Below, piece after piece: positions 17,881-25,670 of a stretch of DNA of 49,396 nt. The position numbers and the translations under genes were made by a program. The DNA comes from an uncultured Eggerthella sp. (lineage in GTDB: Bacteria; Actinomycetota; Coriobacteriia; Coriobacteriales; Eggerthellaceae): assembly GCA_900542265.1 (NCBI GenBank), contig UQML01000012.1:1-49396 (forward strand). The letters are read 5' to 3'. The notes below the pieces were generated by a model that saw nothing but the letters and a program-made list of their open reading frames with translations, was not told the DNA's origin and ran no database searches. The first letter of the stretch is position 1; the number at the start of each line of letters is the position of its first letter.

Positions 17881-18837
17881 ATGGAAGTTTTTACTCATAC
17901 TGCGTTGCAAATGCTCATTTTGTTCACACTTGTCTTACTGGGAGCAATCGCACGCAAGACTCATCTTATGAACGATGATTTTGATACCCTACTCTCGCGT
18001 CTCGTTATGACCATTACCTTACCCGGAATGATCTTAAACTCCGTTTTGAGCAACACTAACCTTCCAACCGACCGTGAAATGTTTACGATGCTCGGCGTTT
18101 CTTTTGTGGTGTATCTCTGCACATGCACACTCTCCTTCGTGATTGTGCGCGTGTTCTACCGCGGTGTATCGCTCCCTGCACAAGGAGCGCACACTTTCCT
18201 TATTGCGTTTGGCAACACTGGTTTTATTGGGTTTGCAGTACTGGAAGCTATCTTTGGAACCGATGCAGTACTTTATGGCGCTATCTTTAATATCCCCTTT
18301 AATCTTTTTATGTTTTCAGTCGGACTGCTCTTTATCTCAAGCACCGGCACCACCAAGCAACAACACGCACGCTCCGAGCAAATCAAACGTATTCTCCATC
18401 AGCTCTTATCGCCCTGCTTGATTAGCTGCTTTATCGCCATCTTTTTAGCGCTCAATCATATTACCGATGATGGATATATTGGGAAAACGTGCGCTCTCTT
18501 AGGGCAGATGACCGTACCTGCCTCTATGCTTATCATTGGCTCATCGCTTGCAAAAATGCCCTTGCGCGACATGATTAATGACGGCTGGAGCTACCTTACG
18601 GCAGCCTTGCGGCTCATCGGCATTCCCTTAATAATCTTTTTTATAGGACGCCTCTTCATCACTGATCCTTTTATCTTAGCCGTTGTAGTCGTACTTTCCG
18701 CTATGCCTGCTGCCTCATCAGGCACCATGATGTGCCTTGCCTATGGTGGCGATACGCGCGCTATGGCACGTGGCACATTCTTGACCACTATTTTATCGCT
18801 TGCAACACTGCCCTTTATTGCATTCCTTGTTGTGTAA
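17881..18837 (+). CDS. AEC-family permease (auxin efflux carrier type)
   Basis: A 318-residue membrane protein with about ten hydrophobic helices in two halves, a pattern typical of the auxin efflux carrier/malate permease family. Supporting stretches are LVMTITLPGMILNSVL, FGNTGFIGFAVLEAIFG, MTVPASMLIIGSSLA and AMPAASSGTMMCLAYGGD. Substrates in this family include malate and other organic acids and auxin-like indole acids (family knowledge). The facing operon makes arylacetates such as indoleacetate, so export of these is an attractive but unproven idea. GAGGGT lies about 9 bases before the ATG. It is convergent with the ligase gene, with 23 bp between stops. Confidence 0.8.
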   Translation: MEVFTHTALQMLILFTLVLLGAIARKTHLMNDDFDTLLSRLVMTITLPGMILNSVLSNTNLPTDREMFTMLGVSFVVYLCTCTLSFVIVRVFYRGVSLPAQGAHTFLIAFGNTGFIGFAVLEAIFGTDAVLYGAIFNIPFNLFMFSVGLLFISSTGTTKQQHARSEQIKRILHQLLSPCLISCFIAIFLALNHITDDGYIGKTCALLGQMTVPASMLIIGSSLAKMPLRDMINDGWSYLTAALRLIGIPLIIFFIGRLFITDPFILAVVVVLSAMPAASSGTMMCLAYGGDTRAMARGTFLTTILSLATLPFIAFLVV

Positions 18838-18875
18838 CAGCTGTCTTAGTAACAACTGTCTTAGTAACGACTGTC
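18835..18875. repeat. 15-bp tandem repeat spanning two convergent stop codons
   Basis: TAACAGCTGTCTTAG, TAACAACTGTCTTAG and TAACGACTGTC run head-to-tail. The first unit starts with the permease TAA. The ligase stop lies at the unit 2/unit 3 boundary. On the minus strand each unit reads GACAGYYGTTACTAA, so the last sense codons plus stop of the ligase gene have been duplicated. Confidence 0.75.
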
Positions 18876-20129
18876 AAAAATGCGCTTCGATTTCTTTTCG
18901 GAACGAGGAAGCTCACCAATAACAACACCTTTAACATCAGGCGTGCAGCCAATCTTTGCCTTAAAGATGCCGGCGAGTTCGTGCTCCATACGCTCTTTGT
19001 CTTCACCAGTAAGATCTGTCTCGACCATGAGGGTCAACACATCCTTACCGTTGATGTGCTCAATAAAGACCTGATACTCACTCGATGCCCCATCAGTGAT
19101 CTTAATGACGTCCTCAATCTGAGCCGGGAACATGTTGCAGCCTTTGACTTTAACCATATCATCGGTGCGTCCAACCAAAATATCAATACGAGGATGAGGG
19201 CTTCCGCAGGCGCATGTCCCTGGAATAATGCGCGTCAGGTCATGGGTGCGATAGCGAATGAGCGGCGCGCCTTGTTTGCGGAGCGTCGTGATGACAAGCT
19301 CGCCAATCTCACCATCAGGAAGCACTTCGCCGGTCTTGGGGTCAACAATCTCAATGTAGGTAAAATCGTTCCAAATATGCATGCCGTGATGCTCGTCGCA
19401 CGAAATGCCAATACCAGGTCCGTAAATCTCGGTCAAACCATAGATATCATAAATCTCAACACCGAGTTCATTGGCGATGCGCGCACGCATCTTGTCGCCC
19501 CATCGCTCAGAACCAATCACCCCTTTACGGAGCTTGAGTTTATTGTGCAGGCCGCGCTTAGTGATCTCTTCAGCAAGCAATAACGCATATGAACTCGTTG
19601 CGGTAATAACGGTAGAGCCTAAGTCCTGCATCATCTGCAACTGCTTTTCGGTATTGCCTGGTCCCATAGGGATAGCCATTGCACCTAAGCGCTCGGCACC
19701 CAGTTGAAAACCAATACCCGCCGTCCAAAGACCGTAGCCAGGGGTGATCTGAATACGATCCAAATTGGTAATGCCTGCCATCTCGTAGCAGCGCGCAAAT
19801 TGAATAGCCCAATCGACAACATCTTGCTGGGTATAAGGAATGATAACGGGCGTTCCCGTCGTGCCAGATGATGAGTGAATACGTACCACTTCTTCATCAG
19901 GAACGGCCTGCAATCCAAGCGGATACGCCGCGCGCAAGTCAGCCTTCTCAGAGAAGGGAAGCTTTTCAAAATCCGCCTGCGTATGGACATCTGACAGATC
20001 AATACCTTCAAACTTGGTACGATAAAACGCCGAACGATCCTTCAGCGTCTTGAACTGTTCTAAGATTGCAGTTAACTGCTCCGGAGTCATCTCCACGGGA
20101 CGTATCCTCTCATCGTCGTATTCCTTCAC
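18861..20129 (-). CDS. paaK: Arylacetate (phenylacetate)-CoA ligase
   Basis: An adenylate-forming enzyme of 422 residues. It joins phenylacetate or indoleacetate with CoA using ATP, or runs in reverse to gain ATP from arylacetyl-CoA. The ATP/AMP motif SSGTTGTP lies near 86-93, followed by YGLTEIYGPG, the GEIGELVITTL strand and RTDDMVKVKG before the C-terminal domain. It is the last gene of the HAD-purE-iorA-iorB operon, 40 bp behind iorB. The IOR enzyme makes arylacetyl-CoA from aromatic 2-oxo acids, so this ligase most likely works on its product. The reading frame opens with a GTG after CTAGGTGT; an internal ATG 13 codons later is an alternative start. Confidence 0.85.
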   Translation of the reverse strand: MKEYDDERIRPVEMTPEQLTAILEQFKTLKDRSAFYRTKFEGIDLSDVHTQADFEKLPFSEKADLRAAYPLGLQAVPDEEVVRIHSSSGTTGTPVIIPYTQQDVVDWAIQFARCYEMAGITNLDRIQITPGYGLWTAGIGFQLGAERLGAMAIPMGPGNTEKQLQMMQDLGSTVITATSSYALLLAEEITKRGLHNKLKLRKGVIGSERWGDKMRARIANELGVEIYDIYGLTEIYGPGIGISCDEHHGMHIWNDFTYIEIVDPKTGEVLPDGEIGELVITTLRKQGAPLIRYRTHDLTRIIPGTCACGSPHPRIDILVGRTDDMVKVKGCNMFPAQIEDVIKITDGASSEYQVFIEHINGKDVLTLMVETDLTGEDKERMEHELAGIFKAKIGCTPDVKGVVIGELPRSEKKSKRIFDSRY

Positions 20130-20169
20130 ACACCTAGCGCATAGGATACGTTAGGTTGAAATTTGTACG

Positions 20170-20760
20170 TTAGTTATTGTTATACGCCAAAACGGTATCA
20201 ATGGCACCCATATTCAGCTCTAGAAACTGAGGTTTAACACACACGGCAACCGCTTGCTTCATATCATCGAGCGAGATAGCACCATCCATCTCTTTGAGTG
20301 CTGAAGCCAGCATGATGATATTAAGAGCCTTTTTGCTGCCGATGAGGTTTGTGAGTGCTTCATCATCAACTGTTACTACGGTATAGGGCAAGTGACACAA
20401 TTCCTCAATCAACGCGCGTGCATCATACACCTCATCGCCTGCTCCCCCAATAGGAGGACGGGATGTTCGCGCCAATACGATAAGTCCCTCTTGCTTCACG
20501 TAGGGAAGTGCACGCAGGGCCTCTCCTGGTTCAAGCGCAATCAGCACATCGATACTCTGCTCAGCAGGCAGCGGCGAATAGACCGCTTCTCCCGCATCCC
20601 CCATGCGAACATGAGAGATAACGTTGCCGCCGCGCTGTGCCATGCCAATCGTTTCTGCCGTACGCACCTGCCATCCTTTAGATTGCGCGGCTTGCGCCAA
20701 AATGCGCGCTGCTAACACGCTTCCCTGGCCACCGATGCCAGCGATCGACACGCTTAACAT
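20170..20760 (-). CDS. iorB: Indolepyruvate:ferredoxin oxidoreductase, beta subunit
   Basis: The small subunit (196 residues) of indolepyruvate:ferredoxin oxidoreductase, matching the gamma-domain family of 2-oxoacid:acceptor oxidoreductases. The N-terminal GIGGQGSVLAARILAQAA is the family signature, followed by TAETIGMAQRGGNVISHVR. With IorA it converts indolepyruvate, phenylpyruvate or hydroxyphenylpyruvate plus CoA to the arylacetyl-CoA and CO2, reducing ferredoxin. Its ATG lies within the last codons of iorA (7-base overlap), and AGGAGGG is 4 bases upstream, so translation is coupled and a 1:1 complex is expected. Confidence 0.92.
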   Translation of the reverse strand: MLSVSIAGIGGQGSVLAARILAQAAQSKGWQVRTAETIGMAQRGGNVISHVRMGDAGEAVYSPLPAEQSIDVLIALEPGEALRALPYVKQEGLIVLARTSRPPIGGAGDEVYDARALIEELCHLPYTVVTVDDEALTNLIGSKKALNIIMLASALKEMDGAISLDDMKQAVAVCVKPQFLELNMGAIDTVLAYNNN

Positions 20761-22775
20761 ACGCCCTCCTGACCTGCACCACCGAGCGCGCCAAATGCAC
20801 AGAGATCCTCGCAGAGCGAGCAGCCGTTACACAGTGATGCATCAATAACGGGCACGCCACGATCCACATCAAAGCTAAGCGCCGGACAACCAATTTCGGT
20901 CACACAATGTTTGCATCCCGTGCACGCTTTTGCATCAACTTCCACCGGCTTGCCCGGTTTAAACAATGACACGCAGGGTGATTCAAACAGAATGGCCGAT
21001 GGTCCTTCAAAGGTAAGTGCCTCACGTGCTGCCGCAACTGATTCTTTCAAGTTGAGTGGGTTTGCATGCACAATGCACTCTACCCCGAGCGCCTGCAAGA
21101 CCGCTTCAATCGAGATGGGTTTGCTTTTGCCTCCCGAGAGACGCACTCCCGTACCAGGGTGCGGTTGAGATCCGGTCATAGCTGTGGTGGCATTATCGAG
21201 CACGCAGATAGTGACATCATGATTGTTGTAGACCGCATTGGCCACACCAGTCATGCCGGAAGCAAAAAATGTGGAGTCACCCACAAACGCAATGCCCTTA
21301 ACACCAGACTCTACTACCGAAAAACCTTGGGCGATGGTGATACCGGCACCCATACATAAGCAGGTATCAGACACATTAAGCGGTGCGGCATTACCTAGGG
21401 TGTAGCAACCAATATCACTACAGTAGCGCACCCACTCTTGAGCTCCCGCTTTTTTATCCATCCGCTTGGCGTATTGTTTGGCAGCTTGCTTGACCGCATA
21501 AAATGCTCCGCGATGGGGACATCCCGCACACAACAGCGGTGGTCGCGCAGGAGCTTTACTCGCTGTACGCGCAATAGCCACGTCAAGCGGAGGCTCTCCC
21601 ATGCGCTCTTCATAGATATCAGCCGGAATTTGATTAGCCACCACGAGCGTCGCACGCGCAAACGCTTGATCACGCATGAAGAATTCACGTAGTTGATCTG
21701 TTATGGCATCAACGGTGTTTTCACCGCGGTTCGTCGTTGAGCCATCAAGCTTTCCAACCACATCGACCGGCAAACGAAGCTTGCCCGCTAACCTCAACAC
21801 TTCATCTTCAAGCACGTGATCAAGCTCCTCAAACACAATCACTTGATCAAGGCCTTCCATAAAAGAAGCCACACGAGTCTGAGGGAAGGGATAGGGTGTA
21901 CCAATCTGAATGAGTTTATACGCAGGAAGCACATACCCGCACTCTTGCGCTTCTTCACACAAGATACGCAGTGCCTCTTGCGCATAGGCATAGCTAATAC
22001 CGCCCGCAACAATACCAAAACAGGGGTGCTCAAACTCAGTCTTTGCCTGCTCTGAATCCGCAGATCCGCCACCAACCTCAATTGGATTGAAAGCGTCGTA
22101 CGTTTCACGTGAAAACGCTTCAGCAATACGAGGTAAGCGCTCATTAATCTCACCATGTGCCTCGTAGGCACGCGCAGGAAAAATAAACCGATGCGGATCA
22201 TGATCAAAGCCCTCAACAAAACGAGCTTCAGTCGCATCTGCAACCTCAAAGAAAGTTGAGGCATGGCAGATACGCGTGGTCGGACGCACAATCACGGGCG
22301 TTTGATACTCTTCAGAAAGCTCATAGGCTTGCTTGATCATCGCGCATGCCTGCTCTGGTGTCGCCGGATCAAACACAGGCACCTTAGCAAAGGCAGCAAA
22401 GCGACGGGTGTCTTGCTCAGTCTGGGACGAGATGGGTCCCGGATCATCAGCCACGATCAACACGCAGCCGCCCTTCACGCCCACATAGTTCAAACTCATG
22501 AGCGCGTCACTTGCCACATTCAAGCCCACTTGCTTGCATGTGTACAACGTACGACCACCAGCAAAAGCAGCTCCTGCGCAAAGTTCAAGAGCTGCTTTCT
22601 CATTAGTCGACCATTCCACGTGCACTCCCTGCGCGCTTCCGCTTGCATGGAGCTTGGCAACGATTTCAAGTATTTCTGACGATGGGGTTCCGGGATACCC
22701 GGCAGCAACGTTGAGCCCAGCCTCTAAGGCAGCATGAGCAAACGCTTCATTTCCCATCATGAAACGTTGAGTCAT
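20754..22775 (-). CDS. iorA: Indolepyruvate:ferredoxin oxidoreductase, alpha subunit
   Basis: The large catalytic subunit (673 residues) with thiamine diphosphate. Residues 1-180 carry the pyrimidine-binding half (MGNEAFAHAALEAGLNVAAGYPGTPSSEI). The TPP/Mg2+ half has GDSTFFASG and LDNATTAMTGSQPHPG. The tail from about 615 is a 2[4Fe-4S] ferredoxin-like domain: CTGCKHC then a GC-P motif, and CNGCSLCEDLCAFGAL. The first cluster motif lacks the usual spacing to its fourth Cys, as is common in archaeal and clostridial IorA. An AAGGG site lies 5 bases before the ATG, and the purE stop is only 8 bp upstream. Its physiological role is fermentation of Trp, Phe and Tyr. Confidence 0.93.
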   Translation of the reverse strand: MTQRFMMGNEAFAHAALEAGLNVAAGYPGTPSSEILEIVAKLHASGSAQGVHVEWSTNEKAALELCAGAAFAGGRTLYTCKQVGLNVASDALMSLNYVGVKGGCVLIVADDPGPISSQTEQDTRRFAAFAKVPVFDPATPEQACAMIKQAYELSEEYQTPVIVRPTTRICHASTFFEVADATEARFVEGFDHDPHRFIFPARAYEAHGEINERLPRIAEAFSRETYDAFNPIEVGGGSADSEQAKTEFEHPCFGIVAGGISYAYAQEALRILCEEAQECGYVLPAYKLIQIGTPYPFPQTRVASFMEGLDQVIVFEELDHVLEDEVLRLAGKLRLPVDVVGKLDGSTTNRGENTVDAITDQLREFFMRDQAFARATLVVANQIPADIYEERMGEPPLDVAIARTASKAPARPPLLCAGCPHRGAFYAVKQAAKQYAKRMDKKAGAQEWVRYCSDIGCYTLGNAAPLNVSDTCLCMGAGITIAQGFSVVESGVKGIAFVGDSTFFASGMTGVANAVYNNHDVTICVLDNATTAMTGSQPHPGTGVRLSGGKSKPISIEAVLQALGVECIVHANPLNLKESVAAAREALTFEGPSAILFESPCVSLFKPGKPVEVDAKACTGCKHCVTEIGCPALSFDVDRGVPVIDASLCNGCSLCEDLCAFGALGGAGQEGVC

Positions 22776-22783
22776 AATTCCCT

Positions 22784-23254
22784 TTAGCCTTCAGCCATTT
22801 CCTTTTTTAAAGCGATGATCTTTTCACGCGCCCCATCGCATCCTGCGCCTAAAATCTGAACTGCATAAATGGCAGCATTCTTGGCGCCATTAATGGCCAC
22901 GCACGCTACCGGTACACCTTTAGGCATCTGCACCATGGAGAGAAGCGAATCAAGGCCGCCCAAATCAGAAGTCTTGATGGGTACGCCTACGACTGGCAGT
23001 GGCGTATAAGCTGCAACAACGCCACCTAGGTGTGCCGCTTTACCAGCTGCTGCAATAATAACGCGCAATCCGCGATCAACTGCAGTGGAAGCCCACTCAT
23101 GAACTTCAGCAGGATTGCGATGAGCACTTGCTACTTTCACCTCATAAGGAACGCCAAATTCCTCGAGCTGATCAATGCAATCTTGCATAACGCTCATATC
23201 TGACTGGCTTCCCATAATGATGCCAATTTTAGGTTGTGTATGATCACATGTCAT
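22784..23254 (-). CDS. purE: N5-carboxyaminoimidazole ribonucleotide mutase PurE
   Basis: A purine biosynthesis enzyme (about 156 residues) that rearranges N5-CAIR to CAIR. The family motifs are clear: GIIMGSQSDMSVM near the start, SAHRNPAEVHEWA with the catalytic His, and AAGKAAHLGGVVAAYTPLPVVGVP. It is placed between a HAD phosphatase and iorA without other pur genes, which is unusual; purK is not in the window. I start at ATG 23254 (MTCDH); an in-frame GTG 12 bases upstream is also possible and neither has a strong ribosome site. Confidence 0.9.
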   Translation of the reverse strand: MTCDHTQPKIGIIMGSQSDMSVMQDCIDQLEEFGVPYEVKVASAHRNPAEVHEWASTAVDRGLRVIIAAAGKAAHLGGVVAAYTPLPVVGVPIKTSDLGGLDSLLSMVQMPKGVPVACVAINGAKNAAIYAVQILGAGCDGAREKIIALKKEMAEG

Positions 23255-23274
23255 GGAGATTATCACTCGCTTTC

Positions 23275-23961
23275 TTATTCTGTGTAATCAAGCGGCATGG
23301 TACGTGCAAGCGTCACACATGCCTCAACAATTTCTTCAGGAGACGTGACGATAAACGTAGGATCTTGTTGTGCCAACGTTTCCTCATCAAAGAACTTTCC
23401 GTAGGTCACCGCAACGCTCTTCATGTTTGCCGCATGAGCTGCCGCAATATCAAAGGGAGAGTCACCAATATAGATGCATTGATCAACCGCTGCGTCCATG
23501 TTCTTTGCCGCCACTAATAGTGGCTCAGCATCAGGCTTATGGTCAACAGAATCCTCAAAGCCTACCAAAGTTCCAAAGAAATCCATCATGTTAAAGTATT
23601 CAAACGAACCCTGCGCAATAACGTGACGCTTTGAGGTCACCACGCCACATTCAAATCCGCGCACTTGAAGCTCTTCAATAGTCTCAATAATACCGTCAAA
23701 AGGTTTGATGCCTTCGTTTAAGTTATTTTCATTATGCGTACGATAAGTCATCAAGAGCTCATCTTGTAATTCCTTATCATCTGTAAAATAGCTCATCTGC
23801 GTAACGAGCGGTTGACCCACGCGCTCTAAAAGAACCTCATCAGGAAGCGCCTGCCCTAATACTTGTTCAGTTGCAAACCGCATAGAAGCTAAAATTGCCT
23901 GGTAACTATCAAGTAACGTACCATCCAAATCAAATAAAGCAATGGGATGTGTATTTGCCAT
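23275..23961 (-). CDS. HAD-superfamily phosphatase (phosphoglycolate phosphatase-like)
   Basis: A 228-residue HAD hydrolase, first gene of the five-gene operon. It has the nucleophile motif FDLDGTLLD, a helical cap (about 15-85), motif II with TSKR, and motif IV IYIGDSPFDIAAAHAANM. Such proteins dephosphorylate phosphoglycolate, pyrophosphate (PpaX) or nucleotides; the substrate cannot be told from sequence. GAGAGGGG sits 5 bases before ATG 23961. The frame is open 20 codons further up, but that part encodes an Asn/Asp repeat from the GTTGTC-rich DNA and is probably leader. Confidence 0.82.
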   Translation of the reverse strand: MANTHPIALFDLDGTLLDSYQAILASMRFATEQVLGQALPDEVLLERVGQPLVTQMSYFTDDKELQDELLMTYRTHNENNLNEGIKPFDGIIETIEELQVRGFECGVVTSKRHVIAQGSFEYFNMMDFFGTLVGFEDSVDHKPDAEPLLVAAKNMDAAVDQCIYIGDSPFDIAAAHAANMKSVAVTYGKFFDEETLAQQDPTFIVTSPEEIVEACVTLARTMPLDYTE

Positions 23962-24041
23962 TGCGTCCCCTCTCACCTCTATTGTTAGCACTAACGTTAT
24001 CGTTGTCGTTGTCGTTAGCATCTTTCCAATGCGTTTTTCTT

Positions 24042-24047
24042 ATTATA
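24042..24047 (-). promoter_or_regulatory. Candidate -10 box of the purE/ior operon
   Basis: On the minus strand there is a consensus TATAAT about 80 bp before the HAD start, preceded by TTTGGC. No good -35 hexamer lies 16-18 bp further up. The leader contains a GTTAGTGCTAAC inverted repeat and ACGACA repeats (23985-24020). Confidence 0.4.
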
Positions 24048-24240
24048 GCCAAAGTGGAACTATGATCAGAGCGTTGTCGAGAGGACGTATCTTGTCCGCA
24101 ACCTAAAGTCTGACCAAAAATTGACACCTATAGAACAAAATACATCTGAATCTAGGAACCAGATCAACTTTTTTCTTTAAGCCTTGCACCTAATCTCATA
24201 CTAGTCTTCGTACTTGGCTGGAAGATGAAACTGGTTGTGA

Positions 24241-24500
24241 ATCATTTTTTTGATTATTGAGAGCTTTTTTGACAAACTTGGACTTTCAGCGAGGATCACT
24301 TGTTTGGTGAACCCCATCGCTCGCATAAAAAGAAGCCAGAATCCTCACACAAAGTACCAATTTTGTCACGATTTCTCTGATAATTCTTCTCCGCCCGTTG
24401 AAGCCCTCATGGGCACTCTCACAGAAAGTCTCATCTCGTCACGAAAGGCGTTAAAAACGAAAAAGATGCGTTTGCACGCCACATTGTCCCGTACCGACAG
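24241..24500 (+). repeat. Dispersed repeat copy B
   Basis: A homologue of the block at 5660-5930, in opposite orientation. The arms TTTTTTGACAAACTTGGACTTTC (24254-24284) and GAAAGTCTCATCTCGTCACG (24423-24443) are imperfect inverted repeats around the conserved core, which has CCCCATCGC at 24312, CGCATAAAAAGAAGC and CCTCACACAAAGTACC. An open frame of 116 codons (24250-24600) carries NPIARIKRSQNPHTKYQFCH, which resembles copy A. No ribosome site was seen. The rest of the 24048-24784 gap holds no other recognisable gene. Confidence 0.65.
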
Positions 24501-24630
24501 GCTTTCACCTGGTTCAAACCTCGTTCGGGAATCTTTTGAGAAAGAGGTCTTTAAAGCATTGCTCTGTTATTGCCCCCCTAACAACAAGCCCAGGGCATAG
24601 TAAAAACAGCTACGCAACCATATAAAAAGA

Positions 24631-24690
24631 AACTCTCTAGTTTCGTAACACCCATTCTTACGAAGAGATGATCAGGGACTAGAGAGCTTC
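24631..24690 (-). terminator. Two-tier hairpin terminator of the lytS/lytTR operon
   Basis: Outer arms CTCTCTAGT (24633-24641) and ACTAGAGAG (24678-24686) enclose a second stem TTCGTAA / TTACGAA (24642-24648, 24658-24664). On the minus strand the outer stem is followed by TTTCTTTTT, so it should terminate the two-component operon about 95 bp behind its stop. Another A/T-rich stem (TTATTGGCC / GGCTAATAA) lies at 24731-24759. Confidence 0.75.
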
Positions 24691-24784
24691 TTAGTTTCTT
24701 AATACATAAGCCTCATATTCAAATCTTATGTTTATTGGCCTAATGGTCGATGGCTAATAAGCCTATAGGTAATACCTGATAATG

Positions 24785-25501
24785 TTATAAGCCCAGCGCT
24801 TTCTTTAATGATGAAACACGACGACGTGATACGGGGATTCTGTCTTCAACACCATCCAAGGTCAATAACAGAGTACCACCTGATTGAGGCTCAACTTCTT
24901 TAACCAATGAAAGGTTTACGAGGTAACCACGATGCACACGGAAGAATCCATGACCATCCAACGTCTTTTCCAACTGAGCTAGCGAGACTGTTGAGAAATA
25001 GCGATCAGAATCAGTCTGGAGATACGCGTAGTCATCACGCGCCATGACAAAACGAATCTCATCAATATTAATAAGAATCTTCTTGCCACCCTTTTCAACA
25101 GGGATGCGCTCCGCTTTTTGTGCCTGGGCATGCAACTTAACATGCTCACGAACACGAGCCAACGCTTGAGCCAAACGCTCTGTTTCTACAGGCTTTACCA
25201 AATAGTCAACAGCATTAACCTTAAAAGCATCAAGAGCAAATTCGCTATATGCGGTAACGAAAACCACAGCAGGTGGGAACTTTAAATGTTGCATAGCTTC
25301 TGCAAGCTGCAAACCAGTTGCTTCGGGCATATTGATGTCCAGGAACATAACGTCGCAAGGATACTCTTTGAGTTTTTCAATAGCTTCTCTTACGTTTGCC
25401 GCTTCTGCAACAACCTCGGTTTGGTTAAGTTCGCTCAATAAAAAGCGCAGCTCGGAGCGTGCAGGGGCTTCATCATCAACAATAATTGCCTTTAACAACA
25501 C
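24785..25501 (-). CDS. LytTR-family response regulator
   Basis: A 238-residue transcription factor. The N-terminal receiver domain (1-120) has the acidic pair DDE, the phosphoacceptor Asp in CDVMFLDINMPEATG and the conserved Lys in VKPVE. The C-terminal LytTR DNA-binding domain (about 140-236) contains RVHRGYLVNLSLVKEVEP and IPVSRRR. It is paired with the LytS-type kinase 170 bp upstream. The start is a GTG (or the next codon, TTG) just behind AAAGGAGG; the TTG has the better spacing. Targets are unknown; family members control autolysins, holins, pyruvate uptake or virulence. Confidence 0.9.
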   Translation of the reverse strand: MLLKAIIVDDEAPARSELRFLLSELNQTEVVAEAANVREAIEKLKEYPCDVMFLDINMPEATGLQLAEAMQHLKFPPAVVFVTAYSEFALDAFKVNAVDYLVKPVETERLAQALARVREHVKLHAQAQKAERIPVEKGGKKILINIDEIRFVMARDDYAYLQTDSDRYFSTVSLAQLEKTLDGHGFFRVHRGYLVNLSLVKEVEPQSGGTLLLTLDGVEDRIPVSRRRVSSLKKALGL

Positions 25502-25589
25502 GTCCTCCTTTAGATATGAATGTTTCGATAGATATTTAGAGATTATAGACTACTTAGTCACAATTTGTAAAAGATTCACCTTAGATTCC

Positions 25590-25662
25590 TCAGCTACCTT
25601 AGTTGCTTCAGTTGCTAGTTGCTTCATCTGCTTTAGTTACCTCGGTCACCTCAGTTGCTCTA
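25590..25662. repeat. Degenerate tandem repeat between kinase and regulator genes
   Basis: On the minus strand, just behind the kinase stop, a 9-12 bp element (GCAACTGARG / GTAACTAAAG / GTAGCTGAGG) is repeated about seven times. One frame reads ATEVTEVTKADEATSN before a stop. It may be a decayed coding tail or a slipped duplication. Confidence 0.55.
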
Positions 25663-25670
25663 CAAAGGTT

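Noticed and set aside
23985..24030. CIRCE-like TTAGCACT half-site before the HAD gene
   Set aside because: The second half-site (GAGTGCTAA at 9 bp) is missing; the local repeat is explained by GTTAGTGCTAAC and ACGACA repeats.
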